From positions 338,955,346 to 339,019,345 of the forward strand of contig NC_066585.1 of the NCBI RefSeq assembly GCF_024323335.1: a stretch of 64,000 nucleotides of DNA. The letters run 5' to 3'. The notes beneath the pieces were generated by a model that saw only the letters and a list, made by a program, of their open reading frames with translations, searched no databases and had not been told where the DNA came from. Both the position numbers and the translations under genes were made by a program. Origin of the DNA: Lathyrus oleraceus (taxonomy: Eukaryota; Streptophyta; Magnoliopsida; Fabales; Fabaceae). Of this stretch, positions 45,167 to 56,655 are shown piece by piece (position 1 is the stretch's first letter; each line of letters opens with the position of its first letter).

Positions 45167-47643
45167 ATAGCAACATCAGTCAGATCATATCTTTCCCCGA
45201 CAGATTCTCGATTGCTTAAAGCATGTCTTCCCTAGTGAAGTCTTATGGGTTTCCAGAAGGTTGTATCCTCTATTCCCCCAATAGCTACAATGTTTGAACA
45301 TAGAAATTGATATGTAAAATTCTTCAAGATTCTTTGTTGCTCGGAGTTTGATCATTTCTTTTCCCCAGAGCAATTGATGATTGAAGAATTTCCCCAGCGG
45401 AAGTAAATCATGTCTCTTATCCCCATACAGTGGTCAGGTTTTGCATAACCCAGTAAAGGAACCAATGTCAAAGGATTTTTCCCCCATAAGTTGGGAAACT
45501 TTTTGATAGGAATTCCCTGCGGCACTGATAAATCTCTCGAGATACTCCTCAGTAGAGTCTCTGAATCCTCAGCAGATCCAGTTTGGATATATCCTCAGCA
45601 GTTTTGAAAATTAATCTATAAAATCCTTTGAGCCATGTGGCTAGAAGTTGAATATATGTTTCCCCAAGCAGAATCGAGGATATTCCATCATTATCCCCTA
45701 GCGAAGAGGGTGTATTCCCTCTACCTACTCAAGTATAGTAGAGTTTGTCGCACTGTTTTTCCAAGCAGAATGGAGAGTGATGCATCTCATTCCCAATGCA
45801 AAGCATGATATATTGAATCCCCTGAAGTCGACTTTCATGGACATATGAAGTGGCAGACCTCCTATGTCGAAATTTACTCCTTACTGTCTCTTGTTGTCAC
45901 TGCCTGTTTATCGCGTCAGTTTTGTCAGCATTAGTATAACATTTGCATGCACTAAACAATCATAACGCAACAGTATAATCATTACATAATTAAATCATTT
46001 TCAGATTCATATGCATAATGGAGGAATAAACCGTCCCCCACCTAATCATACTCTGGTAGATTTTCACATACACAATGATTGATCTCCCAAATAAAGTCAG
46101 TCTCATAAAGAGTCCTGGCAAAATCTTTCATCCCCACAAAATTCATTTGTCTACAGCTGAGTCATGCTCTGTCAAATATCTTGTCCGGTCTAATCCCTAA
46201 TAGAGTCTTGTTTCATTCCTCTCCAAAATATAAAGAAGGAATATCCCCTAGTTTAGTTTGTTTTCTCAGCCAAAGTCTTGTTTGACCCTTTCTCTCTAGT
46301 TCGTTTCTGGATTGAACTTTGGTCCCCTTGCAGTCGCTTATCATATGGACTGAGTATTCAATGAGTAAGCAACTCCCTAATAATCGATTACCATTTTTGA
46401 GTAATACATTAAAGGTATTTTTGAGAACATTGTGTCAGGGTTTCCCCAACAGATTATGCAAAGCAACAAATATTGTTTTGCCTAGCTAAGGTAGGTAATA
46501 TTGCAATAACCAACAAAGCAAATAAATTTCCCCCACAGAGGGAACTTTTCCAAGTGACATACCAAATGGAAATTTAAACCGAGTCCCTTTCTAGACAAAA
46601 GTCAAGGAAGTTGGGAGGTTTTTGGAATAAGTTGAGTCCCTTTCGAGGTGAAAGCCAAGAAAGTTGGAAAGCTTAATCTTCATAAATTATGTGATGACAT
46701 CATTTTATTACATCTCTCAGTAAGAAAAGGTATAATTTGAAACGCACAAAAGAAGCCACTCGTGCAGGAGTCAGATGGAAATGTCTAAGCCTTTTCCAAT
46801 ATAAAGACTTGGAGTGAAGGAAGAAGTAATTGTCCGTGTGTTAAGTAGTGAGACTTATTTCAGGCAAAGAATAACCATTCATGGATCACAAGATCTATGG
46901 GGATCGAGGTAAAATTTGTTTGTGCCTTTCTAGGAGAAATACCTGGATCGAAAAGGCAAAATGAGGATTAGTCACTTGTACGTGAAGTTGACGAGGCCAT
47001 ATATTTGTTTTCTTTGTTCTTAGCTCACCATCTAAGTCCAGAAACATGAGTTATGTCTAGTATTCAACACAACAATCGAGTACCGACAATTTTATCATTT
47101 TATCTGTTTTTAGCTCACCATCCAAGTCCAAAAGTTTTTGTTTCATCTAGTGCTCGGCAGAGCAATCGAGTTCCGATGACGTTGTTTTGATTTTCTATGT
47201 TCTTAGCTCACCATCTAAGTCCAGGGGTATATGTTCTTTCGTCTCGTTCTCAGAAATTCACCTGATTCCAGACCTGCACTTTCGTCTCGTTCTCAGAAAT
47301 TCACCTGTTAACCAGTGCATCCTGTTCTAAGTTGCACCTTTAGTTCAGAAAGGTTCGTTTTCCAACAATTAGTAACTAGTATTGCTGTTTATTCCTCAGT
47401 GGAATCCTTTGTAGTGGGCCTTTCCCTAGAGAGTCCGACATTTTTTCTCTTTTCCTCAACGAGTCTTACATCGCATGACATTTATATCATACACCATAGC
47501 ATAACATTTCTCCATCAATTTGTATTTTTACATCATCATCCATTAATCTTAGGGATAAAAATAAGGTATTTTGTATCTAACTACCTTCAGTCTTTTTAAT
47601 CCCAAAGAGTTTCAATCTTCATATCTCAAGGCTGAAGGAACTT
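45167..47643 (+). other. Ogre A 3' UTR, part 2 (right of nested B)
   Basis: Continues the 3' UTR interrupted at 26695; collinear with 62886-64000 of C up to about 46285. Rich in CCCCAG/CCCCT and 'tcctcagcaga' motifs. It contains the tandem repeats at 47021-47225 and 47235-47310 and ends at the polypurine tract. No coding evidence. Confidence 0.75.
47021..47310 (+). repeat. Tandem repeats in Ogre A 3' UTR (90-93 bp and 45 bp)
   Basis: TAGCTCACCATCTAAGTCCA-like units start at 47021, 47111 and 47204 (periods 90 and 93), each followed by a 'caatcgagtaccga'-like segment. Then 'tttcgtctcgttctcagaaa' occurs at about 47236 and 47280 (44-45 bp apart). Different in sequence from the B array at the equivalent place. 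Confidence 0.75.
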
Positions 47644-47656
47644 AGATAGGGGCAAC
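47644..47656 (+). promoter_or_regulatory. Polypurine tract of Ogre A
   Basis: AGATAGGGGCAAC immediately before TGTCATACCCG, fixing the start of the middle LTR as A's 3' LTR. Confidence 0.75.
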
Positions 47657-49699
47657 TGTCATACCCGAATTTTTACCCATAAGATTCATAGCATCTTAAT
47701 CAAGCATTGAATTCATACTTTCAATTCATCAATACCCTAATATGATCACAATCATGGATCTAATTGATTTTGTTCTTGATAACCTCTCATTGGTTGTTTA
47801 CTCAAGCTAGGGTTTGGTATCTCACTCATTGCATCACCCATTACTTTGCTTTGTACTATTACTTGTGTTATATTTAAATTTCTTGGTCTCTTATCAATAT
47901 GTACTTTTATCAAAGGTATGTAAATTTCATTTGCATCATTCATCACTAACTTCATGCATTTAGATAGATTTTGTTGTTGTGTTATGCTTGTATCTTTTGT
48001 AGTTAGGTGGTGCAAGGTTTGAGAAATTTGAAGATATCTAAAGAAAGGGAATTGTGGTCTTAATTATTGAAAATTTATCATTTGGTATTTAATATCATGA
48101 TGTGCATGGATCTCAACATCATTTGGCCATTATTGGTGCAAGTCATTACAAGGAATTGCTTCATTGGCTTTAAGATTGGATATGTTGACTTCCAAAGGAC
48201 ATAATGTTTTCATCAAGACAGATATGAATGTGGTTATTTTTTCATTTGACTCTAATATTCATCACATATAACTTATCTTCACATGTCAAGAGCCAATTCT
48301 GGATGGAAAACCATGTTTGAAGAAAAAATATATCAAGTTGTCTAGGGTTTTGACCTGATTTTCAAGTTGAACTTCCCAAGGTCATAACTTGAGAAATACC
48401 TATCATATGGAGCCCATTATTTTTCTCATATGCTCCAATTGAGACCAACTACAATTTTGATTCATTTTTCAAGAAGAGATTTGGCTTGGTTTAGCATTTG
48501 ACTTTGAAGGTCTTCCTATTCAGTGCCCTAGTTTTTGCCCACCTTCAATTGACCATAACTTGGTCAATTTGCATCCAACTGGAGTGGTTATTTTCACCAC
48601 ATCTATCTTGATTACATCCATAAGAAATTTTCTTTTGATCCCAAAATCCAATTTTTAGTGGAAACCCATTTATTTTGGGAAAGCATTACAGGTCATCCTT
48701 GGTTCCTTATGATTTTGAGTCAAACTTCAAAACATCATAACTCCTTCATTTTTTTGTCCAAATGAGGTGTTTTTTTTGGCACAATAAATCTTACAACCAT
48801 TATGAACATTTGATCTTCACACATCAAAGGCCAAGTTTGAGTAGAAAAGGGTGAATGAGGTCCATACATTATATGTCATTTTTCCAACTTCACTAGCCCA
48901 TAACTTTCTCAATTTTGACCAAAATGAGGTGGTTAATTTTGCTATGATCTTATTTTTCCATTATATACAACTTTAATTCATTGTCAATAAGACAAAAATA
49001 CATAGATCAAGAACTTGTAGTGCAACCTCAAAGTTGCCAAAATTGTCCAAAAGTGAAAAAATGAGGTTTTTATCTAAAGACTTTTTGGGGGGTTTTCCAA
49101 CTCAAACACCTCACAAATGATTCATATGAATCGTATGCATCATTGTTTGAGGTTGGTTCAAGCCAAAACTCAAATTGACCATATTGTACCTTGCATTTCA
49201 AGTTATTCATTTATGTCACATAGCCATTTTCCAAATTAAACACCTTTGAGCTCAAATTTTTGTGTCATTCCATTACATATCAATTATGTGGTGTCTGCGT
49301 GAATGAGTGTGTTCCATAATTGAGGGCTCACACCATGAAATTTCTCCAAACCCAAGCCATAATGTGATTTTGGCCAAAAACTCTTTTCTCCCAAACCAAT
49401 CAACCTTGCTACAATTGGACCTCAAACAGGTCATGAGAAGCCCAATTGCACTTGCTGTTTGCACTCATCCATGAGATGCACCTTTTTGAAGCAAGTCACA
49501 AAATGACCAAGGGCAAGGACAGTTGACCACGAGTTTGAATCAAAACAGACGAGTGAAGAGTGTAGTGTGTCTGCACATGCCATTAGCAAAGGTATAAAGG
49601 CCACCTCACCAAAACTTGATTTGTAAGATTGTATAAAATTCAATTTTACCCTCTAACCTGATTGAGGTTATTCAGCAAGTGATTAACACATTCCCCCTC

Positions 49700-49707
49700 T
49701 ATAAATA
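49700..49707 (+). promoter_or_regulatory. TATA box of the middle LTR
   Basis: TATAAATA followed by GAGGCTCCTGCACTGCC, matching the box at 11800-11809 with its flanks. Confidence 0.65.
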
Positions 49708-52700
49708 GAGGCTCCTGCACTGCCATTCTCAAGCTTAGAGAGCCATTGAACCTCTACAAAATTTCTTACCGAACCTCTGAACTTTGAATCAAGTTTCAAA
49801 TCTCAAACATCCTCAAGCTATTCCTTTGGCTCAGCAAGGTTCACTGAAGTATGGTGGAGGTGTGACAACTTGAAGCAAGGAAAATAGTGACCTGTAGAGG
49901 AAGAACAAGTTCTCTGAAATTAGCCACTCAAGTGATCTTTAAGAGGTATAAAATCTGAACCAAACCTTAAATTTCTTGATGCCATGTTGTTGAGAACTTG
50001 TTCCTGATGATCAACATAGCTTTTGATTTCATTTTCATGAACTGAGTGGCATTTAATCTTGATTTTCAATTTAGGGTTTCATTTTGTTCCTATCTTCGAT
50101 TGGCCTTAATGAGTACTCATAAATGATTTTGGATTCCACCATCTTACTCGCCATGAAATTCTGAGCAACTTTGCTTCTTTGAGTTTTACATTTTAAGCTA
50201 TTTTAATTTTTTCCAGAAATCGGCCACCGTCCATGATGGTCCTGTCGTCTTCTCAGGCGACCACACGTCCCTCCCTCCAAAATTCAAAAATAGACCAATG
50301 GGAGTGTGACATGTCGTCCCTCCAAATTTCAAATTCGGTTGTGTTCCCGTGCGTTAAGAAACACGCCTTATGGTGGGCTTGCATTAGATCCATTGGCTCA
50401 CACTGAGCCACCTCATTAATGAGGAAAATGGACAGATCTGCGCGCGTGCTTACCATAGACCTTGCTCCATTATTTTCCACTGAATTACATTTTAATTATT
50501 TTTGTTATTTGTTTTAATTATTTTGTTTATTTAATATCTCTCAAACCCTTTGGAATTTGGAAAAATGTCCAACATGAAAGTTGTTTGGAATAATTTTCTC
50601 TTCCATAATATGATTTTTGTTTAGTTTTCTGACCAATAGAAAATTGAAAATCAATTTTCTTTCTTTTATATGTTATTTTTAATGTATTTTTCAGCTTATA
50701 CAATAGGTGACACTTTTCCTTCTTTCAGCTTTCTATTTTGAAGCATTTTTCATTTAGTTTGATTTTTAGGGTTTATTATCCATTTATTTCTAAAGTTTGA
50801 AAAACCTAAGCGGTTCAAATTGGTTCATAAATGGTATAGAGTTACACTTTTGGATTCCTTGGGTGATCGGTGACATTTTTTGTGTTGAACACTTTTTTAT
50901 TTGAAGCTTATTTCTTAAAGTTCAAAATTAGGGTTTTCCTTTTTCCCCTTTTGCTTGATTCAAGTTGTAACTTATCCTTGATGCATGATCAATGTGAAAT
51001 AATTGCATCCTTGGTTTTAATTTGATATTTGGAGACTTTCTTTTGTTGAAAGTTTTTTCATTTGAAGCCTTTCTCATTTAGTTCTCATTTAGGTGTTGAT
51101 TTTTATGTTTATGTTTGTTTTTTACTTGAGGATGGAACTCCAAATTTGATGCTTGATTTATGATTCCATATTTATGTTTGTATGATATTTTGGAACATGT
51201 TTTCTTCTGTCCACTTTGCATTTTTAGGTCCTTTTCATTTTCACTTGATCTGATGTTTGATTTGAGCTAGTTTTGGCATGTTTAAGTGATACGTTGTATG
51301 ATTAGAACCATAACTTGTTTGATACTCATCATGAATGCAATCTATGAACGTTATTGATTTTCAATATCATTATGATTCATTTTATCTTATAAAATGTTTT
51401 GATATCATATTTATATCTTGCACATTTGATTCAATTCTCAAGCATGTTGTAGATTAGTGTTTATACCTTGCTAGCATGCCTTGTTTTGATTCCCATTTTG
51501 TCAACTTGCATGATTAATGATGTGTTTAAATTGTATTTGATTCTTACATCACTATGTGTCATTTCATATTTTAAGTGTTTTTGTATTTGTATCCTTTTCC
51601 ATTTCCATTTCATTTTGTTTAGAAAGCATGTTTAGTTTGCATTCCATTTGTGACTTATTTTGATAATCATGTTCAAATGTGCTTTTCCTTGCATGATAAA
51701 AATACCAAAAAAAATATGTCATTTTGGACTCATACTTCCCCATTTCATTTTTTTATGTTTACTAAATTTTTTGATTCTATGTTATAGTTTAAAATTCATT
51801 AAGTCATTGCATTAGTATTGTTTCTCTTCTTGTTACATTCAAGTATTCCATTCAAACATGGTGAAAAAGAAAATTATAAAGAGGAAGAGCCAATCAAATC
51901 AAGTGAGACCATCAAGATACCAAGATATGCCTTATCTCTTCATTTATTTATTTTCTTTCTTTTTTATTTTTATTTGTCTTTGAGATTCCATGTGTGGAAG
52001 GGAAATATCACCTTAGGAATAATTTATCTTTCTTGCTTTTCAAAATGATGTAATAAGGATACTATGAACACTATATTTAGATAAGGGTATGGGACCTTAC
52101 ATGAGGGGTATGTTAGAGGTTGTATTCTTTAATGCCTTAAACTAAAACCAACCTAAAATCAACCACTCAAAACTAAAGTTACTTTCTTGCATGAAAAACG
52201 TTTCACCTCCCTTGTCCATAACTTAGTAAGCCACCCTTTTTGCATGTCAAAACACTTTGTAAGACACCTAATAAAGGCTTTAAACTAATTGAAGATTAAA
52301 AAACACAAAACTCACTTTATTTTAAACCCATGCATCTACTTGGTCCATATACCAAGAACTCAACCAATGTCGTAAGCCAAATGTCTTTTTTAGCCTCGCA
52401 ATTAAACGACCACAAGGGTGGACCACAAAAGAGCAAGCAAGAACAAAATTATGAATAATAGACATTCTCTTAAGTGATAAGGCCTATTATCACTTGCTCA
52501 AATAAAATCAACCAACAAACAAAAACAACCTCTTAGGTGAACTACGAAGCTTTGATCCCTCATCGCACTTAGGGGGTACGTAGGCATGAGATGTTCACAC
52601 AAATATTTGCAAACATAATAAAAAATAAAACCTCACCCTTTCCTTTTTCTTGTTTTAAACCCACTCACCCTTTTAATATCCATAATAATGCAAACAATAT

Positions 52701-52710
52701 ATGATCAATG

Positions 52711-52840
52711 GTTCCCTTGGAGTACCAAGGATGCGAAGGGTGCCTAACACCTTCCCTTTGCATAATCGACTTGCTTACCTAGATCTCTTTCTTAGGGTTT
52801 TATCGATATTTTCCCTTTCGATGTCTTTGGATACAGTAAA
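52711..52840 (+). promoter_or_regulatory. Conserved pre-poly(A) block, middle LTR
   Basis: GTTCCCTTGGAGTACCAAGG then GGGTGCCTAACACCTTCCC, followed by AGTAAA in the place of AATAAA. It is a diverged version of the block in Ogre-1 and B, with compensating changes that keep the short palindrome (CTTGG...CCAAGG). Confidence 0.55.
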
Positions 52841-52923
52841 GTTCGATGTAGACTCATGCTTTAGTGATTCAATTGATTCAGGATAATCCAATATCTTGCA
52901 TTCAAAATTTCCTCCGCGACATG

Positions 52924-52941
52924 TGGCGACTCTGTTGGGGA
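52924..52941 (+). promoter_or_regulatory. Primer-binding site of Ogre C
   Basis: TGGCGACTCTGTTGGGGA, the exact PBS sequence I know for Ogre (tRNA-Arg), two nt after the LTR end. It proves that an internal region starts here and that the middle LTR can serve as a 5' LTR. Confidence 0.9.
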
Positions 52942-53889
52942 CATACTATTTGCGCCCCTCAATAGTAAAGTCAAGCCAAATTGCTTATATATTGTTGTTT
53001 GTTTTATGGGTGATACATATATGGTGAGATAAACTTTGACCCGAGCTTAAGGAAAAACATAAGAATAGGAAGTGATATAGTCATGAAGACCCCCTTGGCT
53101 TAGGTGGTGTAGGGTTGACATGAGATTCGCACTTGGTGGAGACTCCCCCTGATTTCTCGAGGCCTTATGATCCAGTCGTAATGGTATTAGAGGAGGATGA
53201 CCCTTGGGTCTGAACACCGAGAACCATAGAACCCAATTAACCCATCTTTGCCTATTTAGGAACGTGGCGTGATAATACCTTTTTGGCCTAGGCCTCATGG
53301 GATTGATACACGATACCACACTTAAACAGGATTGTCTTTAGGTTATTATTGACCCTCACTTACGTGATAAGTTGGTAATAACTTTGAGATGGATTGTTAA
53401 CATTCAAGCACCTTTGTAGAACCCGATTACTTATCTCCTAAACTTATATCACATACCTTGTGGGAGGGGGTTTGACATTATCCACCTTGCCTCCATGCTT
53501 GCGATCCTAAACCAATAACCTTGCATTATGTGTTCATGCATTCATGCATCATAACATCCTTTATCCATTTTCAAGGAAATATTACTTGGATTATTGCAAA
53601 CTTGGACAAAGAAAGTCCTTGGAGTATTATACCGGTTTGTCCCTCGATGTCCCTTTGATAAAAAATACCGGTATATCCCTCGGTTGTCCCTCGGATTGAT
53701 GTTACGCCGGTTTGTCCCTAAAGGTTGCGATGTCCGGATTATTTTTCAAGTTTGAAATAAATTGGGTTATGATCCTTGAAGATGGATAAGGCATTTGCAT
53801 TGAAAATTGTCAAAAAACTTTGGTTATCATTTGAGTTTCAAGGATTCAAAAGTATACTCATTTGTAAACTTCTCTCATTTGTTTAGAGG
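52942..53889 (+). other. Ogre C untranslated leader
   Basis: Non-coding, 950 bp. It contains the block similar to B's leader (53215-53270) and the CCGGT-TCCCTCG motif cluster (53631-53730). Its right half matches A's leader remnant; its left half is what A lost. Confidence 0.7.
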
Positions 53890-54554
53890 ATGTCTTTGGA
53901 AAAATAATCTAGGAGTCGGTTCCAGTTCAGTTTCCCCATTCCAGATTTGTCTCTATTATAAGACTTGTCTGTTCATGTGGAAGATCATGATGGTTTTAGG
54001 AAGAGGTATAGAAATATCTTATATTTGATGAAAGTGAAAGTGGATAACATGGATTTGAGGGTTCTTTCACATTTTTATGACCCAACATATCATTGTTTCA
54101 CTTTCTCCGATTATCAATTATCCCCGACTCTCGAAGAATTCGCTTACATTGTGGGAATTATGATCCGTAACAAGGTCCTTTTTATTGGAGGAGAGAAGGT
54201 ACCAAAGTCCCACGTTATTGAGGAATCTCTACATGTTCCAAAGGTCGAAGTAGAAAATGGCCTCACCACTAAAGGAGGAATTTTTGGTTTCCCCATCAAG
54301 TACTTAGTGGAAAGAGCTTCGCATTATGCCAACATGGGGAGTAATGATGTATTTGAGGCAATCATGGCCTTGATGAATTATGTGATTCTACTCTTTCCAA
54401 GCTTCAAAGGCTGGATAGAGATCTCAAGGCGTCTTGGTTTGCTTCCGATAAACACAATGAGAAGCTGCTACATACCGAAGGACTTCTTGGACAAATATTG
54501 GAAGAGAAAACCGCTCTAAAGGCTGAGTTGAAGACTAGGCCTAGGGTTCCTTGA
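53890..54554 (+). pseudogene. Ogre C ORF1, early stop and internal deletion
   Basis: The ATG at 53890 matches A's start, but codon 6 is TAA (53905-53907). Homology continues in frame: VKVDNMDLRVLSHFYDPTYH, FSDYQLSPTLEEFAYIVGI, NGLTTKGGIFGFPIKYLVER up to LLFPSFK (54409). There the sequence jumps to the coiled-coil tail (GCTGGATAGAGATCTC), missing 812 bp relative to an uninterrupted A, with AAAG at both joints. The tail is read in the wrong frame after the joint. The original stop corresponds to 54552-54554. Confidence 0.8.
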
Positions 54555-54810
54555 TTTGTTGTGTTTCTGTTTGTACTTTTCTTTATTGCTTTTATTTGTA
54601 ACCACTTATTGTATTTCCTTGTAATGCAATGCTACTTTCAGTTTGAAAGAAGTTTGCAAATGTTTAAAACTTATCAAGTCCTTGAAAGTAAGAAGTGATA
54701 AAGTAAAAAGAAATAATATGCATCCATGCATCATTTGCATCATTTGTTGTCATATTTTGTCAAAATAAAATACTTTTCAAAGGTCTCATTCTTGTCTATT
54801 CTCTTCTTTA
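54555..54810 (+). other. ORF1-gag spacer with splice-acceptor-like end (C)
   Basis: Same as 17082-17337 of A. It ends CTATTCTCTTCTTTAG at about 54811, before gag homology. Confidence 0.5.
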
Positions 54811-56655
54811 GAAGTGCCTATTACCCGTCAAAGATATCCAACAAGAGCTAATATTCAATTTAGGATGGATGCACTCGAACAAGCAAACTGTGAACTGCAT
54901 GAAGAGATTTTCACTCTCCGATCCAGCCAGGAGAGACAAGCTGCATTGATTGACACCTTGATGGCAAGGTTGGAACTCATACCTTCAACTACTTTGAGTA
55001 CAACCGTGTCTGTTCCAGTTGTTTCTGATACTACTATACCTACTACAATTCGTATCACAACTGTGGTTACTGCTGCTACAACTATCAACTTCGGCATGTC
55101 ATCCATATTTTCTTACTCCTTTGGTCATCCTTATGGGCCTCCTCATGGATTTCAAGGATTCATTTCGTCCACTAGAATTGACTCAAGGCTTTCCCACCGG
55201 TCCTTTTGGTCCTTATGCTCCTTATGGACCCCAACCTTTGGTTTCTCAGCCGCACACTTCGCAATACTATGGAACAAATTCCTATGGAGCTCAACATTCC
55301 ATGCCATTGGGAAACCCTGAATATAGTATATCACTTGTTGCTGTGGTAACTTACCCTCTTCAAGAGGACCCCGCCAATTTATATCATGGTCCGAGCATCC
55401 ACTCAGACGCTGCCGAGGATGCAATACAAGGTTAAATCCAAGCTCTTAGCAAGAAACTGAATGCCCTCCAAGGGAAGGATCTTTTTGGCAAGAACGCATG
55501 CGAGATATGCCTCGTTCCAAATGTAAGGGCCCCTACTAAATTCAAGGTACCAGAATTCGAGAAATACAAGAGCAATACTTGTCCTCGGACGCACATGGTC
55601 ATGTATTGAAGGAAGATGGTCGCCTACACAGATGATGGCAAACTCTTGATTCACTACTTCTAAGACTCTTTGTTCGGTGCTCCATTAAGATGGTATATGA
55701 TCTTGGAGCATTCAAAAATTCAAAATTTTCTTGATATCGATAAGGCATTTGTGCAACACTATAAGTATAATCTGGACATGGCGCTAGATCGTACTCAATT
55801 GGGCAACATGTCCTAAAAAGAGCGTGAATCATTTAAGGAATACGCACAAAGATGGCGGGAAGTTGCTGCCCAAGTCACTCTGTCTGTTGAAGAAAAATAA
55901 CTATGCAAACTATTCTTGAGGACCTTAAACTCCTTTTACTACAACAAATTCATTTCGAGCATGCCTCATGACTTCACCGAGAAGGTGGGGGTCAGTGTAC
56001 AACAAATTCATTTCGAGCATGCCTCATGACAACACCTACTAGTTGCACCAAAATGTTTGGTGGATGGAAGAAAAAGAAAGAAGGAGATGCTAATGCTGCT
56101 TCCCACCATCCACCAAGCAATAGAAGACAACAACATCAACCAGCTGCCCAAGTAGCTCTAGCTCCACAAGTGCAACAGCCTATGCCAGGCTACTATCAAC
56201 AACCCTTGGTATCCGCAGTGGCACCAGGGGCACCTATGATGCCGAATCTTCCCCTGCCACCGCACCCGATGTTCCCCATTTATCCTTCACCGCAGTTTCC
56301 ACAATAATATCATTCTTATCCATAGTATCCATAACAACCACCACCTCAGTATCAGCCGCAGCGATAACAACAATAACAACAGCGAAGACAATAACCATCT
56401 ACATCTGCTACTCAGTAAAATCCACATCCTCCGAAGACTCAATTCCAGTTTGGTCCAATCCCGATGACATACACTGATCTACTACCTTCTCTGCTCACCC
56501 AGAATCTCATAAAGAAGCGTGCCGCACCACCAGTGTCTGACAAGTTGCCTAGATGGTATAAACCTAATGAACATTGTTCTTTCCACTTTGACGCGCCAGG
56601 GCATGACACTGAAAATTGCTTTGTATTCAAGGAAAAGTCTAAGAACTTGTGAGAT
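54811..56655 (+). pseudogene. Ogre C Gag, degraded
   Basis: N-terminus TRQRYPTRANIQFRMDALEQ (54823-54885; first ATG 54865), with an open coiled-coil and Ser/Thr-rich linker to about 55120, then frameshifts in the Gly/Pro/Tyr linker. Capsid domain about 55550-55970 with stops (55606, 55661, 55814, 55898). The TAA after LGNMS (55814-55816) is at the same codon as in A. A copied 33-bp segment (55998-56030) replaces about 70 bp. The Q/P-rich linker (56100-56440) has several stops at former Gln codons, partly shared with A. The zinc-knuckle-like CSFHFDAPGHDTENC (about 56578-56622) is intact. Confidence 0.8.
55940..56030 (+). repeat. 33-bp duplication in Ogre C gag (templated copy)
   Basis: 55940-55972 and 55998-56030 are identical 33-mers (TACAACAAATTCATTTCGAG...CATGAC). 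In A the second place has unrelated gag sequence, so the second copy was pasted in, replacing about 70 bp. Confidence 0.85.

Larger units (their letters stand above)
47657..52921 (+). mobile_element. Middle LTR shared by Ogre A (3') and Ogre C (5'), 5,265 bp
   Basis: Starts TGTCATACCCGAATTTTTACC after a polypurine tract and ends CCTCCGCGACA two nt before the PBS of C. It matches the interrupted first LTR (8422-13633) over 3.9 kb. TATA box 49700-49707; pre-poly(A) block 52711-52760; a weakened poly(A)-like AGTAAA (52835-52840), 81 bp before the end. A stretch at about 50690 lacks some 65 bp present at 12780-12850, and about 42 bp are missing near 49480. No TSD or foreign DNA lies at either end. 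Confidence 0.85.

Noticed and set aside
51818..52048. 76-codon frame with a hydrophobic C-terminal half
   Set aside because: In the middle LTR; T-rich sequence gives apparent membrane residues. No equivalent can be checked in the first LTR, where this part is deleted.
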